Part shown: in pieces, positions 16,926 to 26,829 of the stretch
How positions within the stretch are numbered: the first letter of the stretch is position 1
Layout of the letters: each line of letters starts with the position of its first letter
Assembly: GCA_964463965.1 (NCBI GenBank)
Contig: CAYXED010000002.1
Location: 186,001 to 250,000 of the forward strand
DNA: 64,000 bases
Source: UBA2166 sp964463965
Lineage (GTDB): Bacteria > Nitrospirota > Nitrospiria > Nitrospirales > UBA2166
Reading direction: 5' to 3'
Made by a program: the position numbers and the translations under genes
The notes under the pieces: generated by a model
Seen by the model: the letters and a program-made list of their open reading frames with translations, nothing else
What the model was told of the DNA's origin: nothing
Databases searched by the model: none

Positions 16926-18010
16926 TGCCAGCTATAAGCGTCCTCATGACTGTGTACAATGGGGAATCCTTTTTATCTGATGCAATAAAGAGCATCTTAA
17001 ATCAAACGTTTAATGATTTTGAATTTATTATTGTTGACAATGCTAGTACTGATAGTTCTGTAAAAATTATAGAGTCATTTGTTGACTCTCGCATACGTCT
17101 TGTAAAAAATATTTCAAACCAAGGACAAACTAAGGCATTAAATATTGGATTGAGGGTAAGCCGTGGGCGGTATATCGCGAGAATTGATGCTGATGATGTG
17201 GCTCGAGCACATCGCTTAGAAACTCAATTTAATTTCCTTGAAAAGCAGACTAAATATTCTGTTGTTGGAAGCCATGTTTGTTTAATTGATTCTCGTGGAG
17301 CACAATGGCACACACTGTATTTTCCTGTGAACTATGAAGATATTACTTGGGTAGCCTTGCATGCAAGCCCCGTTGCACATTCAGCAGTTTTGATGAGAAG
17401 TTCAGTAATACTTGAACTTGGAGGCTATGATGAAAGTTTTGTTATAACCCAAGATTATGCTTTGTGGACTGCTTTGATAGGCAAGGGACACCACATTACA
17501 AATTTTGATAATGTTTTGACTTGTCTTAGGGTTCACCCTGGGCAGTTGTCTCGAGGGGATGCTCAGTCAAAATTAGTTAATGAGACAACACGTCTTATTA
17601 GGAAGAATGTCGCGAGTCAACTGAATATTTATGCTAGTGATGAAGAAACTAAAGGTTTGTTTTGCTTGTTACGACACTCTGCAAGTGTGTCCAGCTATCC
17701 CATTGAGACATCGCTCAAGTTGTTCTATAGAATTTCTTCGGTTTTCAAATATCGAGTGAATCAGAACTCTTTTTTTTATGTTAAGACTCTAGTTCGGCTG
17801 GCAATTCTTCGAAAAGAACTGCCATTTTTAGTCAGGGGAAAAATTCTTTTTAGAGCAGTGTTTTCACTTTTTTTTACTAAGAATGCATATAGTGCTGCCT
17901 TTTTTATTTGTAGGTGGATTTTTACAGGAAAATTTTTTGGTGCACTTCGAATGGAATTGTGGCGGAGAAGAAGGCAAGATTTAGGCAAGCATTTATCGGA
18001 ATTACAATAG
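16922..18010 (+). CDS. Glycosyltransferase family 2
   Basis: A 362-residue GT-A glycosyltransferase. The N-terminal SVLMTVYNGESFL segment, VDNASTD and the metal motif ARIDADD are clear; WTALIG and a Q-D-Y-A-L segment fit the acceptor side. The C-terminal 130 residues are basic with hydrophobic stretches and probably bind the membrane. It overlaps the upstream reductase stop (ATGATG). It likely transfers one sugar of the repeat unit onto the lipid carrier; donor unknown. Confidence 0.88.
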   Translation: MMPAISVLMTVYNGESFLSDAIKSILNQTFNDFEFIIVDNASTDSSVKIIESFVDSRIRLVKNISNQGQTKALNIGLRVSRGRYIARIDADDVARAHRLETQFNFLEKQTKYSVVGSHVCLIDSRGAQWHTLYFPVNYEDITWVALHASPVAHSAVLMRSSVILELGGYDESFVITQDYALWTALIGKGHHITNFDNVLTCLRVHPGQLSRGDAQSKLVNETTRLIRKNVASQLNIYASDEETKGLFCLLRHSASVSSYPIETSLKLFYRISSVFKYRVNQNSFFYVKTLVRLAILRKELPFLVRGKILFRAVFSLFFTKNAYSAAFFICRWIFTGKFFGALRMELWRRRRQDLGKHLSELQ

Positions 18011-18076
18011 AAATATTTTGACATGGAAGAGTTAAAGTTATTTGGATAAAAACTTTATCAGGTAAAACTTGCAGGG

Positions 18077-18976
18077 ATGAAAAGTTTATACTTAATTCAT
18101 ACAGGACGATCATATTTGCCTGAACTTGAAGCCTATAAGCGATTTTTTGGGCAGGCGTATACACTGAATGTTGTGGAAAAGGGGACTTTTCCTCCTGGGG
18201 ACTATAAGTCATCTGTTTTATGGTTTTTCATGGGTTTGTATCCGAATAAGTATAGGGCTGATTTCATCATCCATGATTATAGATCTCTTTCAACTGGGTA
18301 TTTCCCACGCATAAAGAATCAAATCAAAAAAACATTAAATCAGAGGCCAGATTTGAGGGTTTTCTTAAATGAGAGAGGGGCTCGAGAATATAATTTTAAT
18401 GATAAGGTGCCTTTCGTATTTATTGACATGGGTATTCACGAACACCTACGTCCTCAAGTACAAGGTGCCAAAGATAAATTTTTATATGACTTTTGCTATG
18501 TTGGAGATGTTTTTTACAAGAGACAAATTGATAGGTTGTTAGAGAGTTTTTCAAAAACTTACAGTTACAGGACATTGGTGCTAGTGGGGCGTTATGACCC
18601 GAGTATTAAGGAAGCCTTTAAGGCTAATGAGAATATATTATTTCTTGGGAAACGTACTCTGAGGGATACATACAAAATTATATCTGACAGCGAATTTGCT
18701 TTATGTTATTTGCCAAATAAATACCCTTACTTCTTTCAAACGCCCACGAAATTATTGGAATATGCAGCATTAGGAAAAAAAATCATTGTGAATGATGTTG
18801 CTTCAAATATTTTGACCTGTACTAAATATAATATCAACGTAGAGGTTGTAAAAGGCCATGATATTCCTGATGGTAAATCGCTGAAAACTCTCAAGGATAA
18901 TAGTTGCTTTGATTCATCGTGTATTGCTTGGGAAGGTATAATTAAAAGGAGTGGGGTGTTAGATTATTTAATGTGA
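18077..18976 (+). CDS. GT-B glycosyltransferase (family 4-like)
   Basis: A 299-residue protein with a GT-B layout. A YVGDVFYKRQ segment begins the C-terminal domain, LVGRYDPSI and ILFLGKRTLRDTYKIISDSEFAL follow the GT4 pattern, and TPTKLLEYAALGKKIIVND holds the usual E-x7-type donor motif. The protein is shorter than typical GT4 enzymes because the N-terminal domain is reduced. It lies 66 nt after the GT2 gene. Sugar specificity unknown. Confidence 0.7.
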   Translation: MKSLYLIHTGRSYLPELEAYKRFFGQAYTLNVVEKGTFPPGDYKSSVLWFFMGLYPNKYRADFIIHDYRSLSTGYFPRIKNQIKKTLNQRPDLRVFLNERGAREYNFNDKVPFVFIDMGIHEHLRPQVQGAKDKFLYDFCYVGDVFYKRQIDRLLESFSKTYSYRTLVLVGRYDPSIKEAFKANENILFLGKRTLRDTYKIISDSEFALCYLPNKYPYFFQTPTKLLEYAALGKKIIVNDVASNILTCTKYNINVEVVKGHDIPDGKSLKTLKDNSCFDSSCIAWEGIIKRSGVLDYLM

Positions 18977-19066
18977 TAGCTTAGGGTTTTGTTGTGTTGC
19001 ATGAGAGAAGAAAAGTAAATTTCAATGATGGGATTGGAAAGTTTAAGGTAGATTGTTGAGCATACT

Positions 19067-20335
19067 ATGATTCATGGTTTTGCGTGGATTCTTCTCCTCT
19101 ATAGTTTTCTCCCAATTATTTTGGGCATGAAGTTTGTGCGAGGAACGCGCATGAGTCTTGCCTTTATTGCAGTAATGGGTTTTCACCATGTTATTGCAGT
19201 ATTAAATTCTTTTGTCTCCACGGTGAGAGGTGCTGGAAAAGATGGAGAGCGGTTTCATTACATAGCAGATGGGATAGCTCAAAATCAGGATTTTTATTTT
19301 TCTATTGGGCCTGATTTATATCACAACTTTCTTGCTATTTCTTATTTCGTTTTTGGGAGCTCTCGGTTTTTGGGCGCAGAGCTTTCAGTAATGGCATTTG
19401 GATTTTCGTTTCTATTGTTAGTAAAGCTTATGGATATATTGGAAATTAGTCGGTACCGTGTGAGTGTCTTGCTTTTATTTGGGCTACTTCCTACGGCCTT
19501 AATTCACACGTCAGTTACACTTAGAGAGTCGTGGGAAATTTTATTCTTCATGTCTACGGTTTATTTTGGGTTGCGTTACCAGTTTTATAGAAAGTGGAAA
19601 TATATTTTTCTGGCAATAGCTGCTGTAGCTGCTTTTGGTAGCCTTCATCATGGGATGCTTGCTTTTTCTGTGTTTCTGCTTCCTTGTGTGCTTCTTTGGC
19701 CAATTGGGCATCGTAGTATGTCGAGAGCCTTTGTAACTCGGCCACGTGCTATTTTTGCGCTGTTAGGTTGTTTTGGAGCGCTTGCAGTAGCTCTCGCTCT
19801 AACTACCAAAAATTTTAATGTTGAGTTAGCATCAAGCCTAATGCAAGGGGAAGTCTTAGAATATTCATCAGGATTTAGAGAAGGCACTGCTACTAGTCGC
19901 GCAACATATGATGCACCTCTTGAGCTATCTTCAGTTTCTGGTTTTTTGCTTTCTTTTGCCATGATTATTCTCCATTATGTACTAGAGCCTTTTCCATGGA
20001 AGATTATGAATATAGTTGATTTATACGCATTTTTTGAGGTTTTACTTAGAGTGCTTCTTTTCATGTTTTCATGGTGGGCAATAACTCAAGAGCATGGTGC
20101 AAAGAAACAGGTTATGAAAATGTTGCTTGTTTTATATGTTGTACTTTCAATCATTTGGGCTCTTGGGACGACAAACTATGGTACTGCAATTAGGCATCAT
20201 CTTGTAGGTTATTGGATCATTCTTCTTCTTGGAGCTCCACAAATGTTTCGTGCTATTAGTGCTTTACATCTTGTTGTGTTTCCACCTCTTGCTCGAGTTC
20301 AAAAGTGGTATCGGAACTCTCTTCCAAACCCCTAA
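19067..20335 (+). CDS. Multi-spanning membrane protein, possible Wzy-type polymerase
   Basis: A 422-residue integral membrane protein with about 10 hydrophobic segments. A soluble loop at about 265-300, between membrane segments, is rich in charged and polar residues. Size and position among glycosyltransferases fit an O-antigen/EPS polymerase or ligase. No family motif is certain, as is normal for Wzy proteins. Confidence 0.6.
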   Translation: MIHGFAWILLLYSFLPIILGMKFVRGTRMSLAFIAVMGFHHVIAVLNSFVSTVRGAGKDGERFHYIADGIAQNQDFYFSIGPDLYHNFLAISYFVFGSSRFLGAELSVMAFGFSFLLLVKLMDILEISRYRVSVLLLFGLLPTALIHTSVTLRESWEILFFMSTVYFGLRYQFYRKWKYIFLAIAAVAAFGSLHHGMLAFSVFLLPCVLLWPIGHRSMSRAFVTRPRAIFALLGCFGALAVALALTTKNFNVELASSLMQGEVLEYSSGFREGTATSRATYDAPLELSSVSGFLLSFAMIILHYVLEPFPWKIMNIVDLYAFFEVLLRVLLFMFSWWAITQEHGAKKQVMKMLLVLYVVLSIIWALGTTNYGTAIRHHLVGYWIILLLGAPQMFRAISALHLVVFPPLARVQKWYRNSLPNP

Positions 20336-20367
20336 AATGGTTTTTTCAAAGTAAGGGATAGATTGTC

Positions 20368-22329
20368 ATGTGTGGGATTGTTGGGTTTTTTGATTTAGCC
20401 AAACGATATAGTGCCGATAGATCTTTGGAAATTATGAAGGTGATGTCAGAGAAACTTTTTAATCGTGGGCCTGATGATAGTGGTACTTGGATAGACAGTA
20501 TGGATCACGTCACCTTAGGACATCGTCGACTCAGTGTTATTGACCTCTCTCCACAGGGTAGGCAGCCGATGCTTTCGTCTACTGGACGCTATGTAATTGT
20601 TTACAATGGAGAAATTTATAATTATCAGAAAATCCGTCTTGAGCAGGAAGCAAATGGCTACTCCTTTTCAGGTTCTTCAGATACAGACGTACTTCTAAAT
20701 ACAATAGAGCAGACCGGACTTTTCGAAACATTATCTCGCCTGGTTGGAATGTTTGCTTTTGGGTTGTGGGATCGTGAACAAAAGAAACTTCATCTGGTAC
20801 GAGATCGCATTGGTATTAAGCCTCTGTATTATGGTTGGGCAGGGAAAAACTTTTTATTCGGGTCTTCATTGCAGGCTTTGAGGGCTCATCCACAGTTTGA
20901 GAAGAAAATTAATAATGAGGCAGTGGCTCTTATGTTGCGCTACGGGTCTGTTCCAGCTCCGTTATCTATTTATGAAAACATTTTTAAGTTATTGCCCGGT
21001 TCCGTATTAACTGTTAGCCATTTGGAACTAGAAAAGAAAGAATCCGGTGTTGTCGTGCCTTATTGGTCACCTGAAAGTATTGTAAGGCAAGGTATAGAGT
21101 CTCCATTTGAAGGTAATGATGAAGATGCTATTGATACTTTAGAGGACCTTCTCAAAGATGCTATAGCACAGAGAATGATTGCTGATGTTCCTCTAGGAGC
21201 ATTTCTTTCTGGAGGTGTTGATTCTTCCACAGTTGTTGCACTTATGCAGGCACAGGCTACCAACCCTGTAAAGACGTTTACTATTGGTTTCCAAGAACAA
21301 GCATATAACGAGGCAAAATATGCTAAGGATGTGGCTCGACACTTGGGTACTGATCATCATGAGCTATATGTTACGCCGCAAGATACCCTCTCTGTTATCC
21401 CGAAGTTACCTTTATTATACGACGAACCATTTTCAGATTCATCTCAGATCCCTACTTACCTTGTATCAAAGTTAGCGAGAACAAAGGTTACAGTAGCACT
21501 ATCTGGGGATGGAGGAGATGAATTGTTTGGTGGCTATAATCGTCATATCTGGGGGCCGCGTATCTGGAAGAGATTTGGGTCCGTTCCTTTTTCATTAAGA
21601 AAAGCAGGCTCTGCTGCAATTAATCTTATTTCACCTGTTACCTGGAATAAGATAGCTTATAGCGCACAATCATTGTTTCCTAATATTGATCTTCCGAGGG
21701 CACCTGGAGATAAATTGTACAAAATTGCAAGTGTTTTAGAGTCTCCAACGTCTCAGCAGGTCTATGAGCAACTAGTATCGCATTGGGGAAACTCTGAAGT
21801 ATTAGCATTAAAGTCACTGGAGCAGCAGAAAAAAACTGTCGATCAAGGTTCAAGTTTTGAATTTAAAGATATGTCGGAGATGATGATGTATCGCGATTTG
21901 GTGTCTTACCTTCCAAACGATATTTTGACAAAGTTGGATAGGGCAAGTATGGGTGTTAGTTTAGAAGCGAGAGTGCCTATTCTTGACCATCGTGTGGTTG
22001 AATTTTCATGGAAGCTTTCAGGAAAATCTATGAGAATTAGAAATGGCACAGGGAAATGGTTGTTGAGGCAGGTTCTTCATAGATATGTGCCTATGTCACT
22101 GATTGAGAGGCCAAAAGTAGGTTTTGGTGTTCCACTTGATCATTGGTTGAGGGGCCCTCTTCGAGAGTGGGCGGAATCGCTTATTGAAGAATCTCGATTA
22201 GAGCGGGAAGGGTTTTTCGATCCCAAAATAGTTCGTGAAAAATGGAACTCACATCTATCAAAAAGTCAAAATTTGCAGCATCAGTTGTGGGATATTCTTA
22301 TGTTTCAAGCGTGGTTGGAAGCGAACTGA
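20368..22329 (+). CDS. asnB: Asparagine synthetase B-like amidotransferase
   Basis: A 653-residue protein with an N-terminal Ntn glutaminase starting at Cys2 (MCGIVGFF) and a C-terminal synthetase domain with the PP-loop SGGVDSS at about 284-290. The SGDGGDELFGGY and RASMGVSLEARVP motifs are intact. By sequence it could make asparagine. Copies in polysaccharide loci often amidate a uronic acid or other carboxylate of the glycan instead; the locus supports this but the sequence cannot separate the two. Confidence 0.9.
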   Translation: MCGIVGFFDLAKRYSADRSLEIMKVMSEKLFNRGPDDSGTWIDSMDHVTLGHRRLSVIDLSPQGRQPMLSSTGRYVIVYNGEIYNYQKIRLEQEANGYSFSGSSDTDVLLNTIEQTGLFETLSRLVGMFAFGLWDREQKKLHLVRDRIGIKPLYYGWAGKNFLFGSSLQALRAHPQFEKKINNEAVALMLRYGSVPAPLSIYENIFKLLPGSVLTVSHLELEKKESGVVVPYWSPESIVRQGIESPFEGNDEDAIDTLEDLLKDAIAQRMIADVPLGAFLSGGVDSSTVVALMQAQATNPVKTFTIGFQEQAYNEAKYAKDVARHLGTDHHELYVTPQDTLSVIPKLPLLYDEPFSDSSQIPTYLVSKLARTKVTVALSGDGGDELFGGYNRHIWGPRIWKRFGSVPFSLRKAGSAAINLISPVTWNKIAYSAQSLFPNIDLPRAPGDKLYKIASVLESPTSQQVYEQLVSHWGNSEVLALKSLEQQKKTVDQGSSFEFKDMSEMMMYRDLVSYLPNDILTKLDRASMGVSLEARVPILDHRVVEFSWKLSGKSMRIRNGTGKWLLRQVLHRYVPMSLIERPKVGFGVPLDHWLRGPLREWAESLIEESRLEREGFFDPKIVREKWNSHLSKSQNLQHQLWDILMFQAWLEAN

Positions 22330-22333
22330 GGCA

Positions 22334-23473
22334 ATGAAAAAACCATGTGTTATTTTCGTAGCTAACCGTGGGTATGGTCTGTTTAGTTCTCGCTTGATTT
22401 TGATGAAATATTTTTTATCTCACGGTTGGACAGTGGTTGCTGCAGCAGCTCCGGATATATACTTAGAAAAATTGAACGATGTTGGTATTACTATTGAGCC
22501 TGTGCCGTTCTACCGAGGAGGACTCTCTTTGGAGAACGACTGGAAGGCTTTTGAAAAATTACTTCGCGTCTACAAGAAATTCTCTCCTCATTTGGTACAT
22601 CATTTTCAGGCAAAGCCCATTATTATGGGAACTATAGCCGCAAAAAAAAATTGTAAAGCAAAGATTGTAAATACTGTGACAGGCTTGGGACATGCATTTA
22701 TCCATGGAGGTATAGTCAAGTATCTTGCTTCATTGGGGTATAGGTTGTGTCTCAGTCGTAGTGATATGACTGTATTTCAGAACCACGATGATCTTAATTT
22801 TTCTCTTACAAAGAAGTGGGTTTCTATAGAAAAAACAAAATTGATAATAGGCTCTGGAGTTGATATTCAACGTTTTAAACCGACACAAATTTTTGATTAT
22901 AAATCTACCCCTCGTATTCTTATGGTTGCTCGACTGTTGTGGCAAAAGGGAGTATTAGAGTTTGTAGAGTCCGCAAAACTACTTAAGAAAATCTTTCCAA
23001 ATGTTTTATTTCAGTTAGTTGGTGAACGAGACCTTATTCACCCTGATGCCGTATCAGAAAAGTGGATTCAAGATGTTGTTGACCAGGAGATAATTCAATA
23101 TCTAGGGTATATCACGGATATTTATTCAATCCTTTCTTCTTCCTATCTTGTCGTACTTCCTTCCTATCGTGAAGGTTTGCCTCGTATACTTCTAGAAGCG
23201 GCAGCATGTGGGGTTCCTGCAGTTACAACTAGTGCGCCGGGATGTAGGGAGGCAGTAGTTGATGGTGAAACGGGATGGTTAGTTCCTCCAAGAGATAGTG
23301 GGGCATTAGCCCAAGCAATTTCAAGAGTGATAGAGGATCCAGTGTTAAGGTCTAGGGCGGGAAGGTCTGCACGAAAAAGAATTGAAAAAATGTTTGACAT
23401 TCAAATCATTGCAGAGCAACAGATTGCAGTTTACCGGGAGATTGGTATTCAGATTGATATGGCATTAGAGTGA
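22334..23473 (+). CDS. Glycosyltransferase family 4
   Basis: A GT-B transferase of about 379 residues. It has the N-terminal FVANRGYGLFSSRL, HHFQAKPIIMG and TVTGLGHAF segments typical of the galactosyl/N,N'-diacetylbacillosaminyl transferase (PglA-like) group. The C-terminal domain has MVARLLWQKG and the donor motif PSYREGLPRILLEAAACG. I set the start at ATG 22334, just after the asnB-like stop. It overlaps the sulfotransferase start by 4 nt. Probably adds a sugar to the lipid-linked unit in the cytoplasm. Confidence 0.88.
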   Translation: MKKPCVIFVANRGYGLFSSRLILMKYFLSHGWTVVAAAAPDIYLEKLNDVGITIEPVPFYRGGLSLENDWKAFEKLLRVYKKFSPHLVHHFQAKPIIMGTIAAKKNCKAKIVNTVTGLGHAFIHGGIVKYLASLGYRLCLSRSDMTVFQNHDDLNFSLTKKWVSIEKTKLIIGSGVDIQRFKPTQIFDYKSTPRILMVARLLWQKGVLEFVESAKLLKKIFPNVLFQLVGERDLIHPDAVSEKWIQDVVDQEIIQYLGYITDIYSILSSSYLVVLPSYREGLPRILLEAAACGVPAVTTSAPGCREAVVDGETGWLVPPRDSGALAQAISRVIEDPVLRSRAGRSARKRIEKMFDIQIIAEQQIAVYREIGIQIDMALE

Positions 23474-24357
23474 TGAACAGTCCACGCTACAGTAATTTAT
23501 ATCATCAGCCAGTTATTATCATCGGGGCAGGGCGGTCAGGTACAAATATGTTGAGAGATGTTTTAGTCCAACTGCCAGGGTTTGGAACTTGGCCGTGTGA
23601 TGAAATCAATTATATTTGGAGGCATGGGAACGTACGCTATCCTTCTGATGAATTTCTTCCTGAGCAGGCATTATTTGAGGTGAAGAAATATATTCGAGAG
23701 TCATTTTCAAATTTGGCACGAAAGCATCGTTTAACATATGTGGTAGAAAAAACCTGTGCTAACTCTCTTCGTGTTGATTTTGTGAGACAAGTTTTTCCAA
23801 ATGGTAAGTTTATTTTTATTGTTCGAGATGGGAGAGATGTTATTGCTTCAGCAATGAAGAGGTGGACTGCAAGTTTTGATCTTCCATATGTATTGAGAAA
23901 AGCCTGGTATGTTCCAATATCGGACCTTCCGTATTATGGGGTTAAATATTTTTTGAATCATCTTCATAGAGCATGGTCTCGTGATGGAAAGCTCGCCTAT
24001 TGGGGCCCATGTTTTGAGGGGATGAAGGATATATTGCATTCTAAATCATTGTCAGAAATTTGTGCGATGCAATGGGTTCGTTGTGTTGAGAAAGCAGAGC
24101 AGGGTTTGTGTAAAGTTGACCCATCAAGTGTATATCAGTTGAGGTATGAAGATTTTGTCAAACAACCAAGCTTGGAAGTTGATCGCTTGGCGACGTTTTT
24201 AGGGATTGATGCTCCTTCAACAGAGTGGTTTCAGCAGTGCTTGATGGATGTTAAACCTCAGTATATTGGAAAGTGGAAAAGTGAACTTGATAATAGGGAT
24301 TTATCTCGTGTGCAACCTCTCATTCAGAGCACATTGCAGCGGCATGGCTATGTATAG
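23470..24357 (+). CDS. Sulfotransferase
   Basis: A 295-residue PAPS-dependent sulfotransferase. The 5'-phosphosulfate loop GAGRSGTN is at 19-26 and the 3'-phosphate motif VRDGRDVI at about 118-125; YEDFVKQP and a C-terminal WKSEL segment are typical. It is coupled by ATGA to the upstream glycosyltransferase, so sulfation of the surface glycan is likely. Sulfated polysaccharides are common in marine bacteria. Confidence 0.85.
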   Translation: MMNSPRYSNLYHQPVIIIGAGRSGTNMLRDVLVQLPGFGTWPCDEINYIWRHGNVRYPSDEFLPEQALFEVKKYIRESFSNLARKHRLTYVVEKTCANSLRVDFVRQVFPNGKFIFIVRDGRDVIASAMKRWTASFDLPYVLRKAWYVPISDLPYYGVKYFLNHLHRAWSRDGKLAYWGPCFEGMKDILHSKSLSEICAMQWVRCVEKAEQGLCKVDPSSVYQLRYEDFVKQPSLEVDRLATFLGIDAPSTEWFQQCLMDVKPQYIGKWKSELDNRDLSRVQPLIQSTLQRHGYV

Positions 24358-24400
24358 AAGAGTGTGCCATAGGCTGTTAGGGTAGGGTGGCTGTCTATGT

Positions 24401-25555
24401 ATGATTGTCGTATTCAGTTCTGTTTTGTATGGTATAGGAGGTTTTTTTTCATTGAATACTAAATTCTTATTTTTTAAAGGACGGGTTGCGCTGTATGCAA
24501 TTTTAAAATCTTTAAATATTGGGCCTGGTGACAAAGTCGTGCTTCCAGGTTTTACCTGCATTGTTGTGCCTAATGCGGTTCGGTATGTTGGTGCGACGCC
24601 CGTTTACGTTGATATCGACCCTAAAACATTTAATATTGATATATCAAAGATTGATCAAAAATCTCTTTCAGGAGCACGTGCAATTGTTGTTCAGCATACA
24701 TTTGGTATTCCAGCTGATGTTGATAGTGTAAAGAATATAGCAAGTCCTTTGGGTTGCGTTACTATTGAAGATTCTTGTCAGGCATTGGGTTCGAAGTACA
24801 AAGGGAAGGAAGTTGGGGCTTCTGGGGATTTTTCATTTTTTTCTTCCCAATGGTCAAAACCCGTAACTACTGGATTGGGTGGTTGGGCAGTTGTAAATAA
24901 CCCAGAGTTTATCGGTAATATGGAGAGAATCTACCCTGAGTTTGATTTTCCATCTTGGGCAGAGGTTTTTGAGCTACGTGTACAATATTTTATGCATTCC
25001 ATACTTTTCAGGCCTGCTTTATTTTGGTTTTTACAGGAACTTTATAGAGCACTTTCACTGCGTGGGATAATTATTAGTTCGTCAAGTATTGATGAACTAG
25101 AAGGACACATGCCTTTGAAATATGCTAAGTCAATGTCTCGATGGCAAAAATCTATCCTTTTACGAAAGCTTCAAGATTTTGATCGACATATTGAGCATAG
25201 AAAATGGGTTGTTTCAATGTACGAAAAATATTTAGAAAATTTTGAAATAGATGTTGCAGTGCTTTCAAAATACCATGATCCTGTTTTTTTAAGGTATCCT
25301 GTAGTCTTAAAAAGACATGATAAGCAAGTAGTATTACAACATGCACGCAGAGCTGGAATTGAGTTGGGGGACTGGTTTCTTTCTCCAGTGCATCCAAACT
25401 GCAATACTTGGGGAAGTGTTGGTTATGAACGTGGAATGTGCCCTATAGCTGAGAGTGTTTGTGAAAGGATTGTCAATCTCCCATGTCATATTGGTGTGGG
25501 AGAAAAATATGTGAATCGTGTAGCAGACTTTCTTTCAGGCCAAGGGTTAAACTAA
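24401..25555 (+). CDS. DegT/DnrJ/EryC1 aminotransferase-like protein
   Basis: A 384-residue PLP fold-type I protein of the sugar-aminotransferase family. The cofactor lysine is likely Lys153 in QWSKPVTTG, and EDSCQALGSK holds the PLP aspartate. The usual SFHATK segment reads SSQWSK, and an N-terminal hydrophobic stretch precedes the first conserved helix, so this is a divergent member. It may act on a keto-sugar of the CDP or UDP series. It lies 43 nt after the sulfotransferase. Confidence 0.75.
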   Translation: MIVVFSSVLYGIGGFFSLNTKFLFFKGRVALYAILKSLNIGPGDKVVLPGFTCIVVPNAVRYVGATPVYVDIDPKTFNIDISKIDQKSLSGARAIVVQHTFGIPADVDSVKNIASPLGCVTIEDSCQALGSKYKGKEVGASGDFSFFSSQWSKPVTTGLGGWAVVNNPEFIGNMERIYPEFDFPSWAEVFELRVQYFMHSILFRPALFWFLQELYRALSLRGIIISSSSIDELEGHMPLKYAKSMSRWQKSILLRKLQDFDRHIEHRKWVVSMYEKYLENFEIDVAVLSKYHDPVFLRYPVVLKRHDKQVVLQHARRAGIELGDWFLSPVHPNCNTWGSVGYERGMCPIAESVCERIVNLPCHIGVGEKYVNRVADFLSGQGLN

Positions 25556-25590
25556 CGAGTAATATTTAAAATGATGCCATATTGTAAAAC

Positions 25591-26829
25591 ATGGGCAGTG
25601 ATCTTTCCGCTGAAAATTTGATGGTTTCACCAGACTCTCATTTAGAAAATATCTCTTCAAATATAGGCTCTCGAGATAAGTTTCTTCCGTTTCATATTCC
25701 TGATATTGGAGATGAAGAAATAAATGCAGTTATTGAAACATTAAAATCTGGTTGGTTAACTACTGGGCCAAAAGTACATCAGTTTGAGAAAGAATTTTCA
25801 GAATTCATTGGTGTACGCCATGCCATTGCCGTCAATTCCGGTACTGCAGCATTGCATTTGGCCTTAGCAGCGATTGGAGTTACTGAAGGTGACGAGATTA
25901 TTGTGCCTACAATGACGTTCGGGGCTACCGCTGAGGTTGTATGTCACTTGAAGGCAAAACCAATATTTGTCGATTGTAACAAAAAGACTATGAATATTGA
26001 TCTTGATGGGGTTCAAAAAGCCATTACTTCAAAAACAAAAGCTATCATTCCAGTTCATATGGGGGGGCATCCGTGTGAAATGGACAAACTCTCAGCAATA
26101 AGCAGCGCTGCTTCAATTAAGGTCATTGAGGATGCTGCGCACGCATTTCCAGCACGGCATATGGGTGTAATGATAGGGAATATTAGTGATATTTCTTGTT
26201 TTTCATTTTATGCTACGAAAACGTTGACCACTGGAGAGGGTGGAATGGTTACGACAAATGATGATAAATGGGCCAATCAAATTCTGGCTATGAGTCAACA
26301 TGGAATCAATAAGGGTGCTTGGAATCGATATGCTTCTCAGGGCTCTTGGTACTATGAAATTGCCACTCTCGGCTATAAGTATAATCTGTCGGATATGGCC
26401 GCAGCTATTGGCATTCAGCAGTTGAAAAAAACATCCTTGTTTTTAAAGGTACGTGAGAGAATCGCAGGCTTGTATACTAGGAGTTTTTCTGATTTACCTG
26501 AAATTAAAACTCCAGTTTGTTCAAGTGATATCAATCATGCGTGGCACCTGTATGTTATTCAGCTAGAGCTTGAAAGGCTGACTATAACTAGAAACGAATT
26601 TATTGACTTATTGAAAGAAAAAAATATTGGAACATCTGTTCATTTCATTCCTCTACACTTACATCCTTTCTACCGAGACACCTTTGGGTATTCCTCAGAA
26701 AACTTCCCCAATGCCACAAGAACCTATGAGCGAATTATTTCATTGCCTATTTATTCTAAAATGAAAGATGATGATATTCATTATGTGATTGAGGTAGTGC
26801 GTAGTATTATTCAACGTTGTAAAAAATGA
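25591..26829 (+). CDS. DegT/DnrJ/EryC1 sugar aminotransferase (PglE/PseC-like)
   Basis: A 412-residue PLP aminotransferase with all family marks: WLTTGP near 55-60, SGTAALHLAL, EDAAHA and the cofactor Lys210 in FYATKTLTTGEGG. The closest roles are UDP-4-keto-6-deoxy-GlcNAc aminotransferases (PglE, PseC). It overlaps the next gene (phosphoglycosyl transferase) by ATGA. A matching UDP-sugar 4,6-dehydratase lies at 27717. ATG 25621 is an alternative start. Together these fit bacillosamine-like sugar synthesis. Confidence 0.87.
   Translation: MGSDLSAENLMVSPDSHLENISSNIGSRDKFLPFHIPDIGDEEINAVIETLKSGWLTTGPKVHQFEKEFSEFIGVRHAIAVNSGTAALHLALAAIGVTEGDEIIVPTMTFGATAEVVCHLKAKPIFVDCNKKTMNIDLDGVQKAITSKTKAIIPVHMGGHPCEMDKLSAISSAASIKVIEDAAHAFPARHMGVMIGNISDISCFSFYATKTLTTGEGGMVTTNDDKWANQILAMSQHGINKGAWNRYASQGSWYYEIATLGYKYNLSDMAAAIGIQQLKKTSLFLKVRERIAGLYTRSFSDLPEIKTPVCSSDINHAWHLYVIQLELERLTITRNEFIDLLKEKNIGTSVHFIPLHLHPFYRDTFGYSSENFPNATRTYERIISLPIYSKMKDDDIHYVIEVVRSIIQRCKK

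Noticed and set aside
22235..22333. Longer start for the GT4 gene
   Set aside because: It overlaps the asparagine-synthetase gene out of frame; ATG 22334 begins the conserved domain.
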